Of a stretch of 64,000 nucleotides of DNA, positions 20,896 through 30,951 are shown one piece after another. The DNA is from Helicobacter felistomachi. Lineage in GTDB: Bacteria > Campylobacterota > Campylobacteria > Campylobacterales > Helicobacteraceae. Position 1 is the stretch's first letter. Each line of letters opens with the position of its first letter. The notes under the pieces were generated by a model. The model worked only from the letters and a program-made list of their open reading frames with translations, had not been told where the DNA came from and made no database searches. The stretch covers positions 1,673,145 through 1,737,144 of the forward strand of contig NZ_AP028022.1 of assembly GCF_030296895.1 (NCBI RefSeq), in the 5' to 3' direction. Position numbers and translations under genes: made by a program.

Positions 20896-20901
20896 TAGAA
20901 T
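20896..20901 (+). promoter_or_regulatory. -10 element upstream of rpsT
   Basis: TAGAAT in the sequence TTTTTTAGATAGAATCC, preceded by a T-rich stretch typical of Helicobacter promoters, 35 bp before the rpsT GTG. An AAAGGA ribosome site lies between (20923-20928). Confidence 0.5.
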
Positions 20902-20935
20902 CCTGCCATATTATTTTTGATAAAAGGATTAAGTA

Positions 20936-21211
20936 GTGGCTAACCATAAGTCCGCTGAGAAAAGGATTCGCCAAACCATCAAGCGCACCGAGCGCAACCG
21001 CTTTTATAAAACCCGTATTAAAAACATCATTAAGGCCGTGAGAGAAGCCGTTGCCAGCCACGATGTGCCTAAAGCCCAAGATGCGTTAAAAGTGGCGAAT
21101 AAGGAACTACATAGATTCGTCAGCAAAGGGGTCTTAAAGAAAAACACCGCTTCTAGGAAAGTGTCCCGCCTAAACGCCAGCGTGAAAAAGATCGCCCTAG
21201 CCACCGCCTAA
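20936..21211 (+). CDS. rpsT: 30S ribosomal protein S20
   Basis: Small, basic 91-residue primary-binding protein of the 30S subunit. The N-terminus [13 protein letters not shown] followed by [11 protein letters not shown] and the end [13 protein letters not shown] are characteristic. Start is a GTG at 20936, supported by AAAGGA 8 bp upstream and by the conserved N-terminus. prfA follows after 3 bp. Confidence 0.97.
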   Translation: MANHKSAEKRIRQTIKRTERNRFYKTRIKNIIKAVREAVASHDVPKAQDALKVANKELHRFVSKGVLKKNTASRKVSRLNASVKKIALATA

Positions 21212-21214
21212 GCT

Positions 21215-22282
21215 GTGCTGTCTAATAAACTTCAAGCGATCGTAGACCGCTACGAGGCGCTCGCCCACGCTCTCACCCAGCCCGAAGTTTTAGCCGACAT
21301 CAAGCAGCTCACCGCCCTAAGCAAAGAGCAAGCCGGGATCGAAGAATTAGCCCAAGCCGCTAAAACCTACCTACGACTCTTAGAGGGCATCCAAGAGAAC
21401 AAAGCCCTATTAGAGGATAAGGAGCTAGGCGAGCTTGCCAAAGAAGAGCTCAAATCTCTAGAGGAGGAGAAGAACACCCTAGAGGAGCGCATAAAGGTAT
21501 TGTTGATCCCCAAAGATCCCAACGACAATAAAAATATTTATTTGGAGCTAAGGGCCGGCACGGGGGGCGATGAGGCGGGGATTTTTGTGGGCGACTTGTT
21601 TAAGGCCTATTGCCGCTACGCCGACTTGAAGCGTTGGAAAGTGGAGATCGTGAGCTCCAGTGAAAACAGCGTGGGTGGGTATAAGGAGATGATCGCTTTG
21701 ATCAAGGGGCAGGGGGTGTATTCAAGGCTCAAATTTGAAGCGGGCACGCACCGCGTGCAAAGAGTGCCTGAAACCGAGTCGCAAGGGCGCATCCACACAT
21801 CTGCCGTCACCGTGGCGATCATGCCCGAAGTGGACGATGTGGAGGTGAATATCAACCCCAGCGATCTACGCATTGAGGTTTTTAGAGCCGGCGGGCATGG
21901 CGGGCAGTGCGTGAATACGACGGACTCGGCAGTGAGGATCACCCATGTCCCCACTGGGATCAGCGTGTCCATGCAAGATGAGAAATCGCAACACAAGAAC
22001 CGCGACAAGGCGTTAAAAATTTTAAAGGCCCGCTTGTATGAAAAGCAGATCGAAGAGCAACAAGAGGCCAACTCCGCCAGCCGCAAAATGCAGGTGGGTA
22101 GCGGGGATCGCAGTGAGCGCATCCGCACTTACAACTATCCACAAAACCGCTTAAGCGATCACCGCATTAATTTGACTTTATACAGCCTTGAGGAGTTGAT
22201 GCTCTCGGGCAATTTAGACCCCGTGATCGAACCTCTAATCGCCCACGCACAGGCACAGGGTTTAGAGCAGCAAGGAGAGTAA
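21215..22282 (+). CDS. prfA: Peptide chain release factor 1
   Basis: Recognises UAA/UAG stop codons and triggers peptide release. 355 aa with a GTG start 3 bp after rpsT, so probably translated from the same message. Hydrolysis motif GGQ in [16 protein letters not shown]; class-I hallmark [18 protein letters not shown]; typical helical N-domain. Assigned as RF1 rather than RF2 from its position after rpsT and the absence of the RF2-specific frameshift region. Confidence 0.96.
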   Translation: MLSNKLQAIVDRYEALAHALTQPEVLADIKQLTALSKEQAGIEELAQAAKTYLRLLEGIQENKALLEDKELGELAKEELKSLEEEKNTLEERIKVLLIPKDPNDNKNIYLELRAGTGGDEAGIFVGDLFKAYCRYADLKRWKVEIVSSSENSVGGYKEMIALIKGQGVYSRLKFEAGTHRVQRVPETESQGRIHTSAVTVAIMPEVDDVEVNINPSDLRIEVFRAGGHGGQCVNTTDSAVRITHVPTGISVSMQDEKSQHKNRDKALKILKARLYEKQIEEQQEANSASRKMQVGSGDRSERIRTYNYPQNRLSDHRINLTLYSLEELMLSGNLDPVIEPLIAHAQAQGLEQQGE

Positions 22283-22283
22283 C

Positions 22284-23192
22284 ATGGTGGCACTTTTTGG
22301 CGGGCAAGGCTCGCAGACAATCGGCATGGGGCAGGACTTATGCGCCAACTTCAGCTTAGCTAAACAAATGTGTGAGAGGGCAAGCGACCAACTACACACC
22401 GACATGGCTAAACTCCTTTGGAGCGAAAACCCCCTAATCAACCAAAGTGCCTACACCCAAAGCGCGATTTTTTTGGTGTCTATGATGGCCTACGCCATCT
22501 ATCAGCAAGAGGGGGGCAAGCTGCCACAACTAGCCCTAGGGCATTCACTAGGAGAAATTAGTGCCAATGGAGCGAGTGGGGCCCTAGATTTAGAAAGTGG
22601 ACTGAAGCTTGTCTTTGAGCGGGGGCGTTTGATGGAAGAGGTGTGCGCTAAAATGGGGCAAGAGATGGGCATGCTAGCGGTGCTTGGAGCGGACATTGCC
22701 CTCTTGGAGTCCTTTTGCTTGCAGGCAAGAGAAGCCGGGCAGGTGCTCTATGCGGCCAATTTTAACGGCACTCAGGTCGTGCTTGCGGGGGCTAAGGCGT
22801 ATTTACAAAGCCTAGAGCCTAAAAGCTTTGGGGCAAAAAAATTAGTTCTACTGCCCATGAATGTCGTGAGCCACTGCCCCCTTTTAGAGCCGATGGTGCA
22901 ACCTTTTAAAGCCCTACTAGAGCAACATTTAAAAGACAGCTACAACTTTGGCGTGGTGTCTAACGCCACGACCCAAGTCTATAAAGACAAAGAGGGGGCA
23001 CTGGAGTGCTTGGGCGTGCAGCTCACACAGCCCGTGCGTTACAGCGATTGCGTGGGTGTGTGCGAAAATAAAGACTCTGTTTATGTGGAGTTTGGCACAA
23101 GTGTGTTGAAAAACCTTAACAAACGCCTAAGCTCTAAACCCACTTACAGCGTGGTAGACACCGCCACACTCAAGGAAGCCTTGTTGGCTTAA
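22284..23192 (+). CDS. fabD: Malonyl-CoA:ACP transacylase
   Basis: Loads malonyl groups onto acyl carrier protein for fatty acid synthesis. 302 aa. N-terminal FGGQGSQ, nucleophile motif GHSLG with S88, catalytic histidine in VSHCPLLEPM (about 194), and the late block EFGTSVLKNL. It starts 2 bp after the prfA stop, so rpsT-prfA-fabD look like one transcription unit. Confidence 0.95.
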   Translation: MVALFGGQGSQTIGMGQDLCANFSLAKQMCERASDQLHTDMAKLLWSENPLINQSAYTQSAIFLVSMMAYAIYQQEGGKLPQLALGHSLGEISANGASGALDLESGLKLVFERGRLMEEVCAKMGQEMGMLAVLGADIALLESFCLQAREAGQVLYAANFNGTQVVLAGAKAYLQSLEPKSFGAKKLVLLPMNVVSHCPLLEPMVQPFKALLEQHLKDSYNFGVVSNATTQVYKDKEGALECLGVQLTQPVRYSDCVGVCENKDSVYVEFGTSVLKNLNKRLSSKPTYSVVDTATLKEALLA

Positions 23193-23216
23193 GTTTGCCC
23201 TTTATTTAGGCTTTTT

Positions 23217-23225
23217 TGCTAGAAT
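23217..23225 (+). promoter_or_regulatory. Extended -10 promoter element
   Basis: TGCTAGAAT after a run of T, matching the extended -10 consensus, 30 bp before the gene at 23255. It suggests a separate promoter for the YhcH-like gene downstream of fabD. Confidence 0.55.
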
Positions 23226-23254
23226 AGCGGGCTAATTGAGATTTTGGAGAGAAA

Positions 23255-23749
23255 ATGGCGGTCATCGGTAAATTGGACTCGTTGGCGGGTTTGTTTTCTA
23301 AAACCCAGGAGTTGGAGAGTCTTTACACCTACTTAAAGCAAATTTGCGACTCTAAGCACCCCGCTTGCCAAGCCTTATTGCAAAGGCAGGTAAGCTCCAT
23401 GACAAAAGAATTAACGGCGGGCATGCGCGCTATCGAGATTGTCTATAACCCTGAGCTAGGCACGCTTGAAACACATAGAGAATACATAGACTTTTTATTA
23501 GTGGTGATGGGGGGCGAAATTTTGCACCTAGCTGACAAGACCGATTTAAGTGTGCTTGCCCCCTACAACCCTGAAAAAGACCAAGAAACCTACCAACACA
23601 ACAGCTTATGTTACCAAGTGCCCTTGCATGCGGGCATGCTTGCGGTTTTATTTAACCACGATGCCCACACCACAGAAGCCAAAAGACCCGGTCTTGTCTA
23701 CAAGGTCGTGGTGAAAGTCCCTGCCAGTCTCGTTAAATTTAAGCTGTAG
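23255..23749 (+). CDS. YhcH/YjgK/YiaL-family protein (DUF386)
   Basis: 164 aa. Fits the YhcH/YjgK/YiaL family of small beta-sandwich (cupin-like) proteins linked to sialic acid and sugar metabolism: the block HREYIDFLLVVMGGEILHLAD corresponds to the family HRxYxDIQ...GxExI, and LHAGMLAVLFNHDAHTTEAKRPG to the PGxFxIFFPxDxHxPG block. Metal-binding histidine positions are present. No sugar-catabolism genes are nearby, so the substrate is unknown. Confidence 0.75.
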   Translation: MAVIGKLDSLAGLFSKTQELESLYTYLKQICDSKHPACQALLQRQVSSMTKELTAGMRAIEIVYNPELGTLETHREYIDFLLVVMGGEILHLADKTDLSVLAPYNPEKDQETYQHNSLCYQVPLHAGMLAVLFNHDAHTTEAKRPGLVYKVVVKVPASLVKFKL

Positions 23750-23756
23750 AGTTTTT

Positions 23757-24260
23757 ATGAAGTATTTGTTTTTTATTGTTGGCTTAGGCTTGCCTTTGTT
23801 GGCAGAAACTTTAGATGGCATTTACAAAACCCAAGCTTTTTTATACATGAAAAGCTCCTATGTGGAGTTTTTTAAATATGGGGATCGCTACTACGCCTAT
23901 GGGATCGCCAATGTGGATGGCTCGCCCGCTGGCAAGGACATTTACAACAAAGACCCGGCACTAAGGGATCGTAGCGACAAGGGCGTGGTGTTTTTGTATG
24001 GGCTCACCCGTGTGTGTGGCAACACCTACAAAAATGGCAAGGCCTATAACTTTTACGATGGGCGCACTTACTATGTGCAGATTCACCAAGATAAAAACGG
24101 GGATTTAAAGTTTTTACCCAGCCTTGATCGTCGGGGTTTCTTTGGCAAGACTTTTATTTGGAAAAAAGTGAGCGAGGGCTACTTAAAAGAGAAGGGCATT
24201 AAAAAGCCCGACTTTTCAGGGGTGCTGCAGACCCTCAAACAACTCCCTAGTGGGTCTTGA
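23757..24260 (+). CDS. Secreted DUF2147-like protein
   Basis: 167 aa with a Sec signal peptide MKYLFFIVGLGLPLLAET (cleavage expected near residue 16-18). The mature part has DGIYKT, VEFFKYGDRYYAYGIANVDG, KGVVFLYGL, YNFYDGRTYYVQI and FFGKTFIWKKV, the pattern of DUF2147 periplasmic beta-barrel proteins (product of W/Y-rich strands ending in GRTFxWxRV). It starts 7 bp after the preceding stop and overlaps asd convergently by 14 bp. Confidence 0.72.
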   Translation: MKYLFFIVGLGLPLLAETLDGIYKTQAFLYMKSSYVEFFKYGDRYYAYGIANVDGSPAGKDIYNKDPALRDRSDKGVVFLYGLTRVCGNTYKNGKAYNFYDGRTYYVQIHQDKNGDLKFLPSLDRRGFFGKTFIWKKVSEGYLKEKGIKKPDFSGVLQTLKQLPSGS

Positions 24261-25239
24261 TCCACTCTAAAGCAATTCTTGCTGCATTGGTGGCTGCCCC
24301 CACGCGCAACTGATCGGCGACACACCATAAATGCAAGGTGTGGGGGTCAAAGAGATCGTTTCTCACCCGCCCCACGAAGGTTTGGTCTGTGCTTGTGGCG
24401 GTGATGGGCATGGGGTAGAGTTTCTGCTCGGGATCGTCCACCAAGACAACATTAGGCGCATTTTTGAGCACTTCTTGCGCCTCTTTGGCACCCACGGGGG
24501 TTTTAAAGCGGACACTGATGCTCTCGCTGTGGCTTCTTAACACGGGCACCCGTACACAGGTTGCGCTGATGGGAAAGCTAGCGTGCATGATTTTATGGGT
24601 TTCATACACCATTTTAAGCTCTTCTTTCGTGTAGCCATTGGGCATAAAAATATCAATTTGGGGGATCACATTTAACGCTAGGGGGTGGGGGAAGACCTGT
24701 GCGTGGGTGCTGCCCGCCATTTGCGCCTGCAACTCCTCTAGCCCCCTTTTACCTGCCCCACTTGCAGCTTGATAGGTGCTCACCTCCACGCGCTCAACGC
24801 CAAAGGTCCTATGCAAGGGGTTTAAGACCTGCACCATTTGGATGGTGGAGCAATTCGGGTTAGCGACGATGTTTTTAGGGCAATGGGCTAAATCGCTGGG
24901 GTTGACCTCAGGCACCACTAAAGGCACTTCAGGCTCAAGGCGGAAAAAACTCGTGTTGTCGATCACCACCGCCCCCGCTTGTGCCGCCACAGGGGCTAAC
25001 TGCTCGCTCACCTTAGAGCCTGCGCTAAAAAAGGCAATATCCACCCCTTGAAAGCTTTTAGACGTGGCTTGTTCTAGGGTGTATTCTTGACTGAAAGCGT
25101 GGATTTTCTGCCCCGCACTTCTTGCGCTCACTAGGGGCAAAAAATGCCCTATGGGGAAATTGATCTCCTCTAAAATACTGATGAGCTCTGCGCCCACAGC
25201 CCCACTTGCGCCCACTAGAGCAATGTTGTAGGTTTTCAT
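24247..25239 (-). CDS. asd: Aspartate-semialdehyde dehydrogenase
   Basis: Makes aspartate semialdehyde for lysine/DAP, threonine and methionine synthesis. 330 aa. NADP-binding VGASGAVG (about 9-16), catalytic cysteine C130 in NPNCSTIQ, phosphate site [11 protein letters not shown], and the late substrate block [14 protein letters not shown] with catalytic histidine. The start overlaps the hisS stop by 4 bp, so the two are co-translated. Confidence 0.96.
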   Translation of the reverse strand: MKTYNIALVGASGAVGAELISILEEINFPIGHFLPLVSARSAGQKIHAFSQEYTLEQATSKSFQGVDIAFFSAGSKVSEQLAPVAAQAGAVVIDNTSFFRLEPEVPLVVPEVNPSDLAHCPKNIVANPNCSTIQMVQVLNPLHRTFGVERVEVSTYQAASGAGKRGLEELQAQMAGSTHAQVFPHPLALNVIPQIDIFMPNGYTKEELKMVYETHKIMHASFPISATCVRVPVLRSHSESISVRFKTPVGAKEAQEVLKNAPNVVLVDDPEQKLYPMPITATSTDQTFVGRVRNDLFDPHTLHLWCVADQLRVGAATNAARIALEWIKTH

Positions 25240-26543
25240 TCGCTCACCATACTAAGAGCTCTTAAAAAGCTCAAATGGTTGAATTGCATGCCCGTTGTCA
25301 TGTTTTTCAAGGTTAAACTCTCCTTTTTGACTTCTTCTTCTCCTAAAACCACCACGAACTCATGCCCCTTGTGGTTGGCGTAGCTGAAGGGTTTTTTTAA
25401 CTTCTCAATCTCGGGGTATAGTTCGGTGTTGATCTCACTTTGACGGAACTTTTGGGCGATTTGGCTCGCATACACAAAGTGCTCAGGCTGCATGCACACC
25501 ACCAAAACCCTAGCGCTCGTGGATTTATTCTCCACCAATTCTAATTCCTCCAAAGCCACCAGCAAGCGATCTAGCCCAATAGAAGCCCCCACGCCGGGCA
25601 AGTTTTGGGTGCTAAAACTGCGGGTTAAATTGTCGTAACGCCCCCCTGAGCATACACTGCCTAAACTGGTGAGCTGGTTTAGCGTGGTTTCATAAATGAT
25701 GCCCGTGTAGTAGCCAAGCCCCCTAGCAATAGAAAAATCCACCCTAAAATGCTCGGGGTCGATCTCTAGGCTTAAAAGCAGGTTAAATAACTCCTCTAAC
25801 TCCTCTAGGCCTTCTTTGATTAGGGGGTGCAGTTCTTTTAGATATGCCACGCTTTTAAAGAACTCGGCGCAGTCCTCTTCTTGTTTGGTGTTTAAAATCT
25901 GCAAAAGAGGTTTGAAGTCTTGGCTAAAGTGCTCACCAAGCTCTAAAAGCACGCCCTGCTCGCCGATCTTGCCAAGTTTATCTACAATGCGTAAGAAAGT
26001 GATCACCTCTTCGCTTGAATGCAGGCCAAAGTGGGCACACAGCCCGTTTAGAATTTTGCGGTGGTTGATCCACACGCAAAACTCTTCTAAATCTAGGGCC
26101 TTTAAACTAGAGATGATGACTTGGATCACTTCGCTATCGCACAATAAACTATAACTGCCGATGAAGTCAAAATCGCATTGTGTGAACTCGCGATAGCGCC
26201 CCCTTTGCGCCCTCTCTCCCCTAAAGACATTGCCAATGGCGTAGCGTTTGAAAGGCAAGCCTAGGGCGTTGTGGTGCTGGGCGATGAAGCGGGCTAGGGG
26301 GATGGTTTGATCGAACCTTAGCCCCACTTCTCTTTTGCCATGGTCTTTAAAAAGGTAGATTTCTTTTTGGATACCGCCCTGCTCTTGGGTAAGGATGTGG
26401 GCGTATTCTAAATGGGGGGTTTCAATCGGCACAAATCCAAAGCTTTTAAACACACGGGCGAGCTTTTCAAGCACGGCCTGTTTTGCCATCGCCTCTTTGG
26501 GGAGTCTGTCCTTGAAACCGCTCAAGGTCTTGGGGGTGATCAT
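25236..26543 (-). CDS. hisS: Histidyl-tRNA synthetase
   Basis: Class II aminoacyl-tRNA synthetase, 435 aa. Motif 2 region [23 protein letters not shown], histidine A/B signatures [12 protein letters not shown] and CSGGRYDNL, motif 3 [12 protein letters not shown], then the C-terminal anticodon-binding domain. An upstream hairpin lies at 26588-26610. Confidence 0.96.
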   Translation of the reverse strand: MITPKTLSGFKDRLPKEAMAKQAVLEKLARVFKSFGFVPIETPHLEYAHILTQEQGGIQKEIYLFKDHGKREVGLRFDQTIPLARFIAQHHNALGLPFKRYAIGNVFRGERAQRGRYREFTQCDFDFIGSYSLLCDSEVIQVIISSLKALDLEEFCVWINHRKILNGLCAHFGLHSSEEVITFLRIVDKLGKIGEQGVLLELGEHFSQDFKPLLQILNTKQEEDCAEFFKSVAYLKELHPLIKEGLEELEELFNLLLSLEIDPEHFRVDFSIARGLGYYTGIIYETTLNQLTSLGSVCSGGRYDNLTRSFSTQNLPGVGASIGLDRLLVALEELELVENKSTSARVLVVCMQPEHFVYASQIAQKFRQSEINTELYPEIEKLKKPFSYANHKGHEFVVVLGEEEVKKESLTLKNMTTGMQFNHLSFLRALSMVSE

Positions 26544-26587
26544 CGCTGTCCTTATATCAAATAGAAGGGCTATTATGTTGCAAAAAA

Positions 26588-26610
26588 CCTTTTAACCCTG
26601 TTAAAAAGGG
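26588..26610. repeat. Short inverted repeat upstream of hisS
   Basis: CCTTTTAAC-CCT-GTTAAAAAGG forms an almost perfect hairpin with a 3-nt loop in the hisS upstream region. It could be an operator, a terminator for leftward or rightward transcripts, or chance in AT-rich DNA. Confidence 0.35.
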
Positions 26611-27962
26611 GGCTTGCTGGCTTAAAATTTTGTGAAATTTTTTAACGCCTCCTAAAGTCCACTCCTAGACTCTTATACCATCACCAAAAAATCTTATAAT
26701 GGGTCTTATTTTTTTAGAGAGTAGCCCATAAAATTAGCCAAAATTACCCTAGTTTACAATGGGAAGAGAATCACGAGCCTAGAAAGCTCGAAAAGCATTT
26801 TAACCTTTTGGATATTTTGGAGCATGATCAAAGCAGCACTCTAAGCCATTAGTGCAAATCAAGGGGCTATGCAAGTAAATTACAAGGGTAGAAGCCATTA
26901 ACACCACAACAGACGCAGGCATTTCAAGCGCGTTGTGTGGGGTAGTTGGGGTGGAAGCGGATTTAGAGATGATGAAAACCCTTGTATAGAGTCACAAGCG
27001 CGTAAAAGAACAAGAAAAAGCCAAAACAAAGATCAAAGAAAAATTACAAGTCGAAATTAGAGTGCAAAACAAGCTTTGTCCCACCCACATACACGCCCTC
27101 AGCTTTAAGCTCATCAAAGTCCTACACCGCTCTCAAAAATAAACTATTTAACGTAACAAATTGAGAGGAAAGCAAGAGTCCTTCAAGAGATCTCATCCAA
27201 GATTGCGCAAGGTTGCTAGAGATGAATAATTCAGTGCGATATGCGTGCTTGATCCTAAACTTGATCCTAAACTTGCACCACATCGTCTGTGTTTTCTCTA
27301 GGATCGTTGTCGTTTCTAATGCATGGGTGTGGCTGGAGTAGAGATACTCTTTTACGTTAATGTTGCCAAAAAGTTGTCAGAATTATAAAAGATTAATGTC
27401 AAATTGTCTTATGGAAAGAATAAAATAGCTTTCAAATCTTACGCCATTTGTCGAAGTCTAAACTCCAAATATTTCCAAAAAAAGCAAAATGCATGTTTGA
27501 GAAAAAATGGTTTGCACATGGGGAGGGTATCGGTGTGTCAATGAGTCTGAGCAACAAGAGCAAAACCGCTAATGTCACGTTTTCAATTCTACGGTTTAGA
27601 AAAGGCAATGTAAAATCAAATAACCTAATTGCCCTTCAAATAATGGAGCTCCAAACTGCACAATGATGTCTTTGCTGTCTTTGAGGAGAAGAACTGCGCC
27701 ATGGTGGCGGGTTTAATGTTAAAGTGACTACCCTTTATTTTTTAAGAACTGGATTCACAATTTTTCTACATCAGCTATCAAGAGTTGTTGCATCTCTTTT
27801 GTTGAAACGTTTGAGCCTAACAACTTAACCATTTTATTAGTGGGACTACCTTGTGTAGTATACCCCATACTCCAAAAATTGACATTTCAAGTTTGTGATG
27901 AATCCCAATCCCACATCGGGATGGATGGCCAAACACTAGCAAAAACCTCTCCGGGGGCTTTG
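26611..27962. other. Gene-poor stretch with decayed coding fragments
   Basis: About 1.35 kb with no intact gene. Three pieces read like protein but are interrupted: a plus-strand piece at 26879-27142 (listed separately), an open 72-codon plus-strand frame at 27448-27666 of no recognised family, and a minus-strand piece at about 27720-27950. The last reads AIHPDVGLGFITNLKCQFLE in one frame and continues in the next with SPTNKMVKLLGSNVSTKEMQ, ending before a stop near 27753. A 12-bp tandem duplication of CTTGATCCTAAA lies at about 27248-27271. Otherwise nothing recognisable. Confidence 0.5.
26879..27142 (+). pseudogene. Unidentified decayed coding fragment
   Basis: One frame reads ITRVEAINTTTDAGISSALC then VVGVEADLEMMKTLV, meets a TAG at 26987-26989, and continues with a lysine/glutamate-rich helix (HKRVKEQEKAKTKIKEKLQ) to a TAA at 27140. 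Composition is protein-like on both sides of the stop, suggesting a decayed gene. No start with a ribosome site and no family recognised. Confidence 0.35.
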
Positions 27963-28511
27963 TCATCCTCTCGCTTCCCTTCTTAAGTGGAGACAAAGTC
28001 TGTCCAAGTGGCTAAACCCCTTGTTTTGATCAAGTGTAAAACACCCCATCATGGTTTTAAGCGCATCGATGCTTTCTAGAAATCCCCATTGTTTGGCAAT
28101 GGTGTTTTGGACCTTTTGGGTGATATTTTTTAGCACATGGGCATCGTTGGGGATGGGGATTTTAAGTTCTTTCCATCGATGGGCAATGTTGGGTAGGGTC
28201 GTGTCGATAAAAATCTTGTTCTCCAGTTGCTTATAGGTGAGCAAGTGGGACATGGCGTATAGCAAGTATTCGGGTGTTAATCCGTAGCGCTCTAAGGCCA
28301 TTTGGGTGCTTAGCCTCAACACTAGAATCTCTCTTGTCAAAACCACATTTATGTCGTTAGGGGAGACCATCGCCACACTGCCGATGCGGTAACTCCCCCG
28401 TTTGACAAACAAGATGTCTCTAGGTTTGAGTGCCTTCTCTTGAGAAAATAATCTGTCGTATTCGCTTGGGGGGATCATCGCGGTGGGATCTTTATAAATT
28501 TGCCAGTTCAC
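27963..28511 (-). pseudogene. Specificity (TRD) part of the R-M-S fusion, cut off by a frameshift
   Basis: Open frame of 182 aa that continues the methylase gene in the next frame. It starts VNWQIYKDPTAMIPPSEYDR, the usual sequence that follows the first strand of an HsdS-type target-recognition domain, then PRDILFVKRGSYRIGS, LRLSTQMALERYGLTPEYLL and IDTTLPNIAHRWKELKIPIP, the standard end of one TRD, followed by a conserved helix (ITQKVQNTIAKQ). Only one TRD is present. One added base near 28517-28525 joins it to the methylase reading IFE-VKDIVNW, so it is probably the C-terminus of one polypeptide of about 828 aa. Confidence 0.75.
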
Positions 28512-30448
28512 GATGTCTTTAACTCAAATATAGGGGATTTGCCCCTCCCCTTTAGCTCCCCTTTAGGTGAGCCATGCCCATCAAAAAAGCTAAGGCATTT
28601 GTGCGCGATCAATTCTTGTAAAGAGATCAAACGCAGGTTTTTCTGCCGCGCCATCGCCTCGATTTCCTCCTCTTTATTGTTCCAAAAGTATCTAGGGATA
28701 AAAACCCCACTTGCCAGCACCCGCCTAGCCTCCACTTCAAAGGTGTATTTTTTGGGGCTTGCCCCTCTAAGTTCATTGAGGATACTCAGGGTGTCGTCCT
28801 TGAGGCTGCCATCCGGCTTGTAAATCGCCTTGCCATTGTGGTCGTGCCCGATAAACTCAGCGACAGCCATGTGGATGCATTCTTGTTGCGGGGTGTCCTT
28901 TTGGAGAATCAAGATGATGCATTTGGCATTGTTGTGCGGCCTAAAGGTGTTGTGGGGGATGTCGATGAGCCACTCGATGTTGTGTTGGGTTAAAAATTCT
29001 CTCACATATCCCGTGCTAGGCGCATGGAAGTAAGTTTCGGGTAAAATGATGGCCAACTTGCCCCCCTTCTTTAAAAACTGCAAATTTCTTTCTAAAAATA
29101 GCGTGGAAATGTTGTTCTCTTTTTTGTTGCCACTTAAAACGTACTGCGCTAACTTGTTCTTGCCTGTTACTTTGATGTCCTTACCAAAGGGTGGGTTTGA
29201 AAAGGCAATGTCAAAGCTGTCTAATTTGATTTGGCTTTGTGTGAGCACGCCCCAATTTTTAGGCAACTCTAGGCTGTCCTCGCAAAAGATGCCCCCCTTG
29301 CCATCGCCTAAAATGGCCATGTAGGCTTTGCCTACTTTGGTTAAAAAGCTGTCCTTCTCTATCCCCCTTATGTTTTTAATCGCTACAGCCATTTTTTCCT
29401 CAGCCCGAGAGATTTCATTTTCAATGGTTGCGTCTAGGGTGTGCCACAGGTATTTTAGTGCCTCCACTAAAAACCCGCAACTCCCGCAAGCGGGGTCAAT
29501 GATGCTGTGCTTAGGGGTTGGGGCTACAATTTTAACCATGAGTGTAACGATATTCTTGGGCGTGAAAAACTGCCCTTGAGAGCCTTTGAGAGAGTTGCCA
29601 ATAAACACCTCAAACGCATCTTGTGCGCTGTCCCTGTCCGTCTCTGTGATACAGATATTTTGAAGTTTTCCTACAATGAGTTTAAGGGTTTTGGCATCAA
29701 AGGTGAGGGCATCTTGCGCGCTCAGCACATCATCGTATTTTTGCTGGATGTCTTTAAAAAGTCCACCAATCCTCTCTACGACTTCTGCGGGACTCTCCTC
29801 AACACCTGCCCTAAAGCGCACCATGGCAAGGCTTGGCGTAAAACGCTCGTCGTAGATTTTACAAAGGATGAGCAAAATCATCTCTTTGGCGATTTGCTCG
29901 TCTCGATTCACGCCAATGCTATTAGCCACAATGCGCCCTCTAATCTCTTTAAAAATCTCTTTTAAATTATGTGTGGGTTTTAAATCTTTTCTTAGGTGCT
30001 TGCCAATCTCACTCAAACTCTCGTTGTGTCTAGGGATGGCGGCGATTTCCTCAAAAGTGATGCTGTTAGCCCCCTCTATCTTTTGGAGATAGACGCTCTC
30101 TATGCCATTAAACCAAACCCCTATGCGCGCTTCGCAAAATTTCAAATAGTCTTTTAGCTGTTCTATGCCCTCTTTTTTATCTTTCTTTTTACACTCCACG
30201 ACCATTTTTAACTTTTTGGTATGCTCTATAGTTTCGAACACAACGATGTCTAGGGGGTAGCCTTTTTTATCTGCCGGACTTGCCTTGACCCTGTATGGCG
30301 GATGTGCTTGCAACAAACTTTTAGGGTAGCCATAGTCCTCGTGCAAGATTTTTAAAAAGGGTTGCACCGCCTCTTTTTCCTCACAGCTTGCCCTCACCTC
30401 TTTGCCCGAAACAAAATCCACCAATGTATTTGTGGTTTGTGTGTCCAT
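28508..30448 (-). CDS. N6-adenine DNA methylase with HsdR-type N-terminal nuclease domain
   Basis: Start at 30448 (MDTQTTNTL) is preferred over an upstream frame extension because of the GAGAGG site. 646 aa to a TGA at 28508. Residues about 20-140 match the type I HsdR N-terminal domain with a PD-(D/E)xK-like site (PLDIVVF then VVECKKK). A helical segment follows, then the HsdM-type methylase with the SAM motif DPACGSCGFLVEAL and catalytic NPPF in FSNPPFGKD. The C-terminus reaches the start of a target-recognition domain (FDGHGSPKGELKGRGK) and stops at an apparent frameshift. Domain order nuclease-methylase-specificity is that of a single-chain type IIG-like or type I-derived enzyme. No separate HsdR is present. 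Confidence 0.82.
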   Translation of the reverse strand: MDTQTTNTLVDFVSGKEVRASCEEKEAVQPFLKILHEDYGYPKSLLQAHPPYRVKASPADKKGYPLDIVVFETIEHTKKLKMVVECKKKDKKEGIEQLKDYLKFCEARIGVWFNGIESVYLQKIEGANSITFEEIAAIPRHNESLSEIGKHLRKDLKPTHNLKEIFKEIRGRIVANSIGVNRDEQIAKEMILLILCKIYDERFTPSLAMVRFRAGVEESPAEVVERIGGLFKDIQQKYDDVLSAQDALTFDAKTLKLIVGKLQNICITETDRDSAQDAFEVFIGNSLKGSQGQFFTPKNIVTLMVKIVAPTPKHSIIDPACGSCGFLVEALKYLWHTLDATIENEISRAEEKMAVAIKNIRGIEKDSFLTKVGKAYMAILGDGKGGIFCEDSLELPKNWGVLTQSQIKLDSFDIAFSNPPFGKDIKVTGKNKLAQYVLSGNKKENNISTLFLERNLQFLKKGGKLAIILPETYFHAPSTGYVREFLTQHNIEWLIDIPHNTFRPHNNAKCIILILQKDTPQQECIHMAVAEFIGHDHNGKAIYKPDGSLKDDTLSILNELRGASPKKYTFEVEARRVLASGVFIPRYFWNNKEEEIEAMARQKNLRLISLQELIAHKCLSFFDGHGSPKGELKGRGKSPIFELKTS

Positions 30449-30951
30449 CAGCCCTCTCTTTTGGGGATATGTTAAATTTCTGTCATGATAGCCAACTTCT
30501 ACACAAATAAGCCACAAAGTTGCCTTTTAACGATTTTTGGATGTCGACTCGTCGAATCTTTAATGTCTTGTGGAATCTCAAAAAAGGCTTTCAAATGCCC
30601 CCAATCGCCATCCATTAGTGAAACAATTTTATTTAAAATAGCAATAGAAGCTCACAAACTGTTTATTTACGGTAAAAAATTTCACTCTGTGCAAGTGTCC
30701 TTATTGTCGTGGTTTGACCTTTTCTGTTGCGCTGTGTGCAGCCTTGCCACACAGTGGAATTTTTGTCCATTTAGTCGGGAGTTAGTTTTCTTTGTAGTGT
30801 CTGCAAAAGCGCACACGGTTTTTCCACTCGAGGCGTTTACTGATACTGAGGATTTTGAGCTCTTTGCAAACAAGCAGGGTCTTCAGGCAGCTTGAGCAAA
30901 TAGTGTTTTCCTTGCCATATTGTCCGCCCTCTTGCCTAAGTTTAATGAAAA

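Noticed and set aside
28830..30092. Several plus-strand open frames of 67-152 codons
   Set aside because: They lie opposite the R-M methylase gene, whose frame has clear catalytic motifs; the plus-strand frames have no ribosome sites or recognisable domains.
30485..30895. 136-codon plus-strand frame upstream of the R-M gene
   Set aside because: No ribosome site and no recognisable domain; the opposite strand in the same interval also looks like degraded coding DNA, so neither strand is called as a gene.
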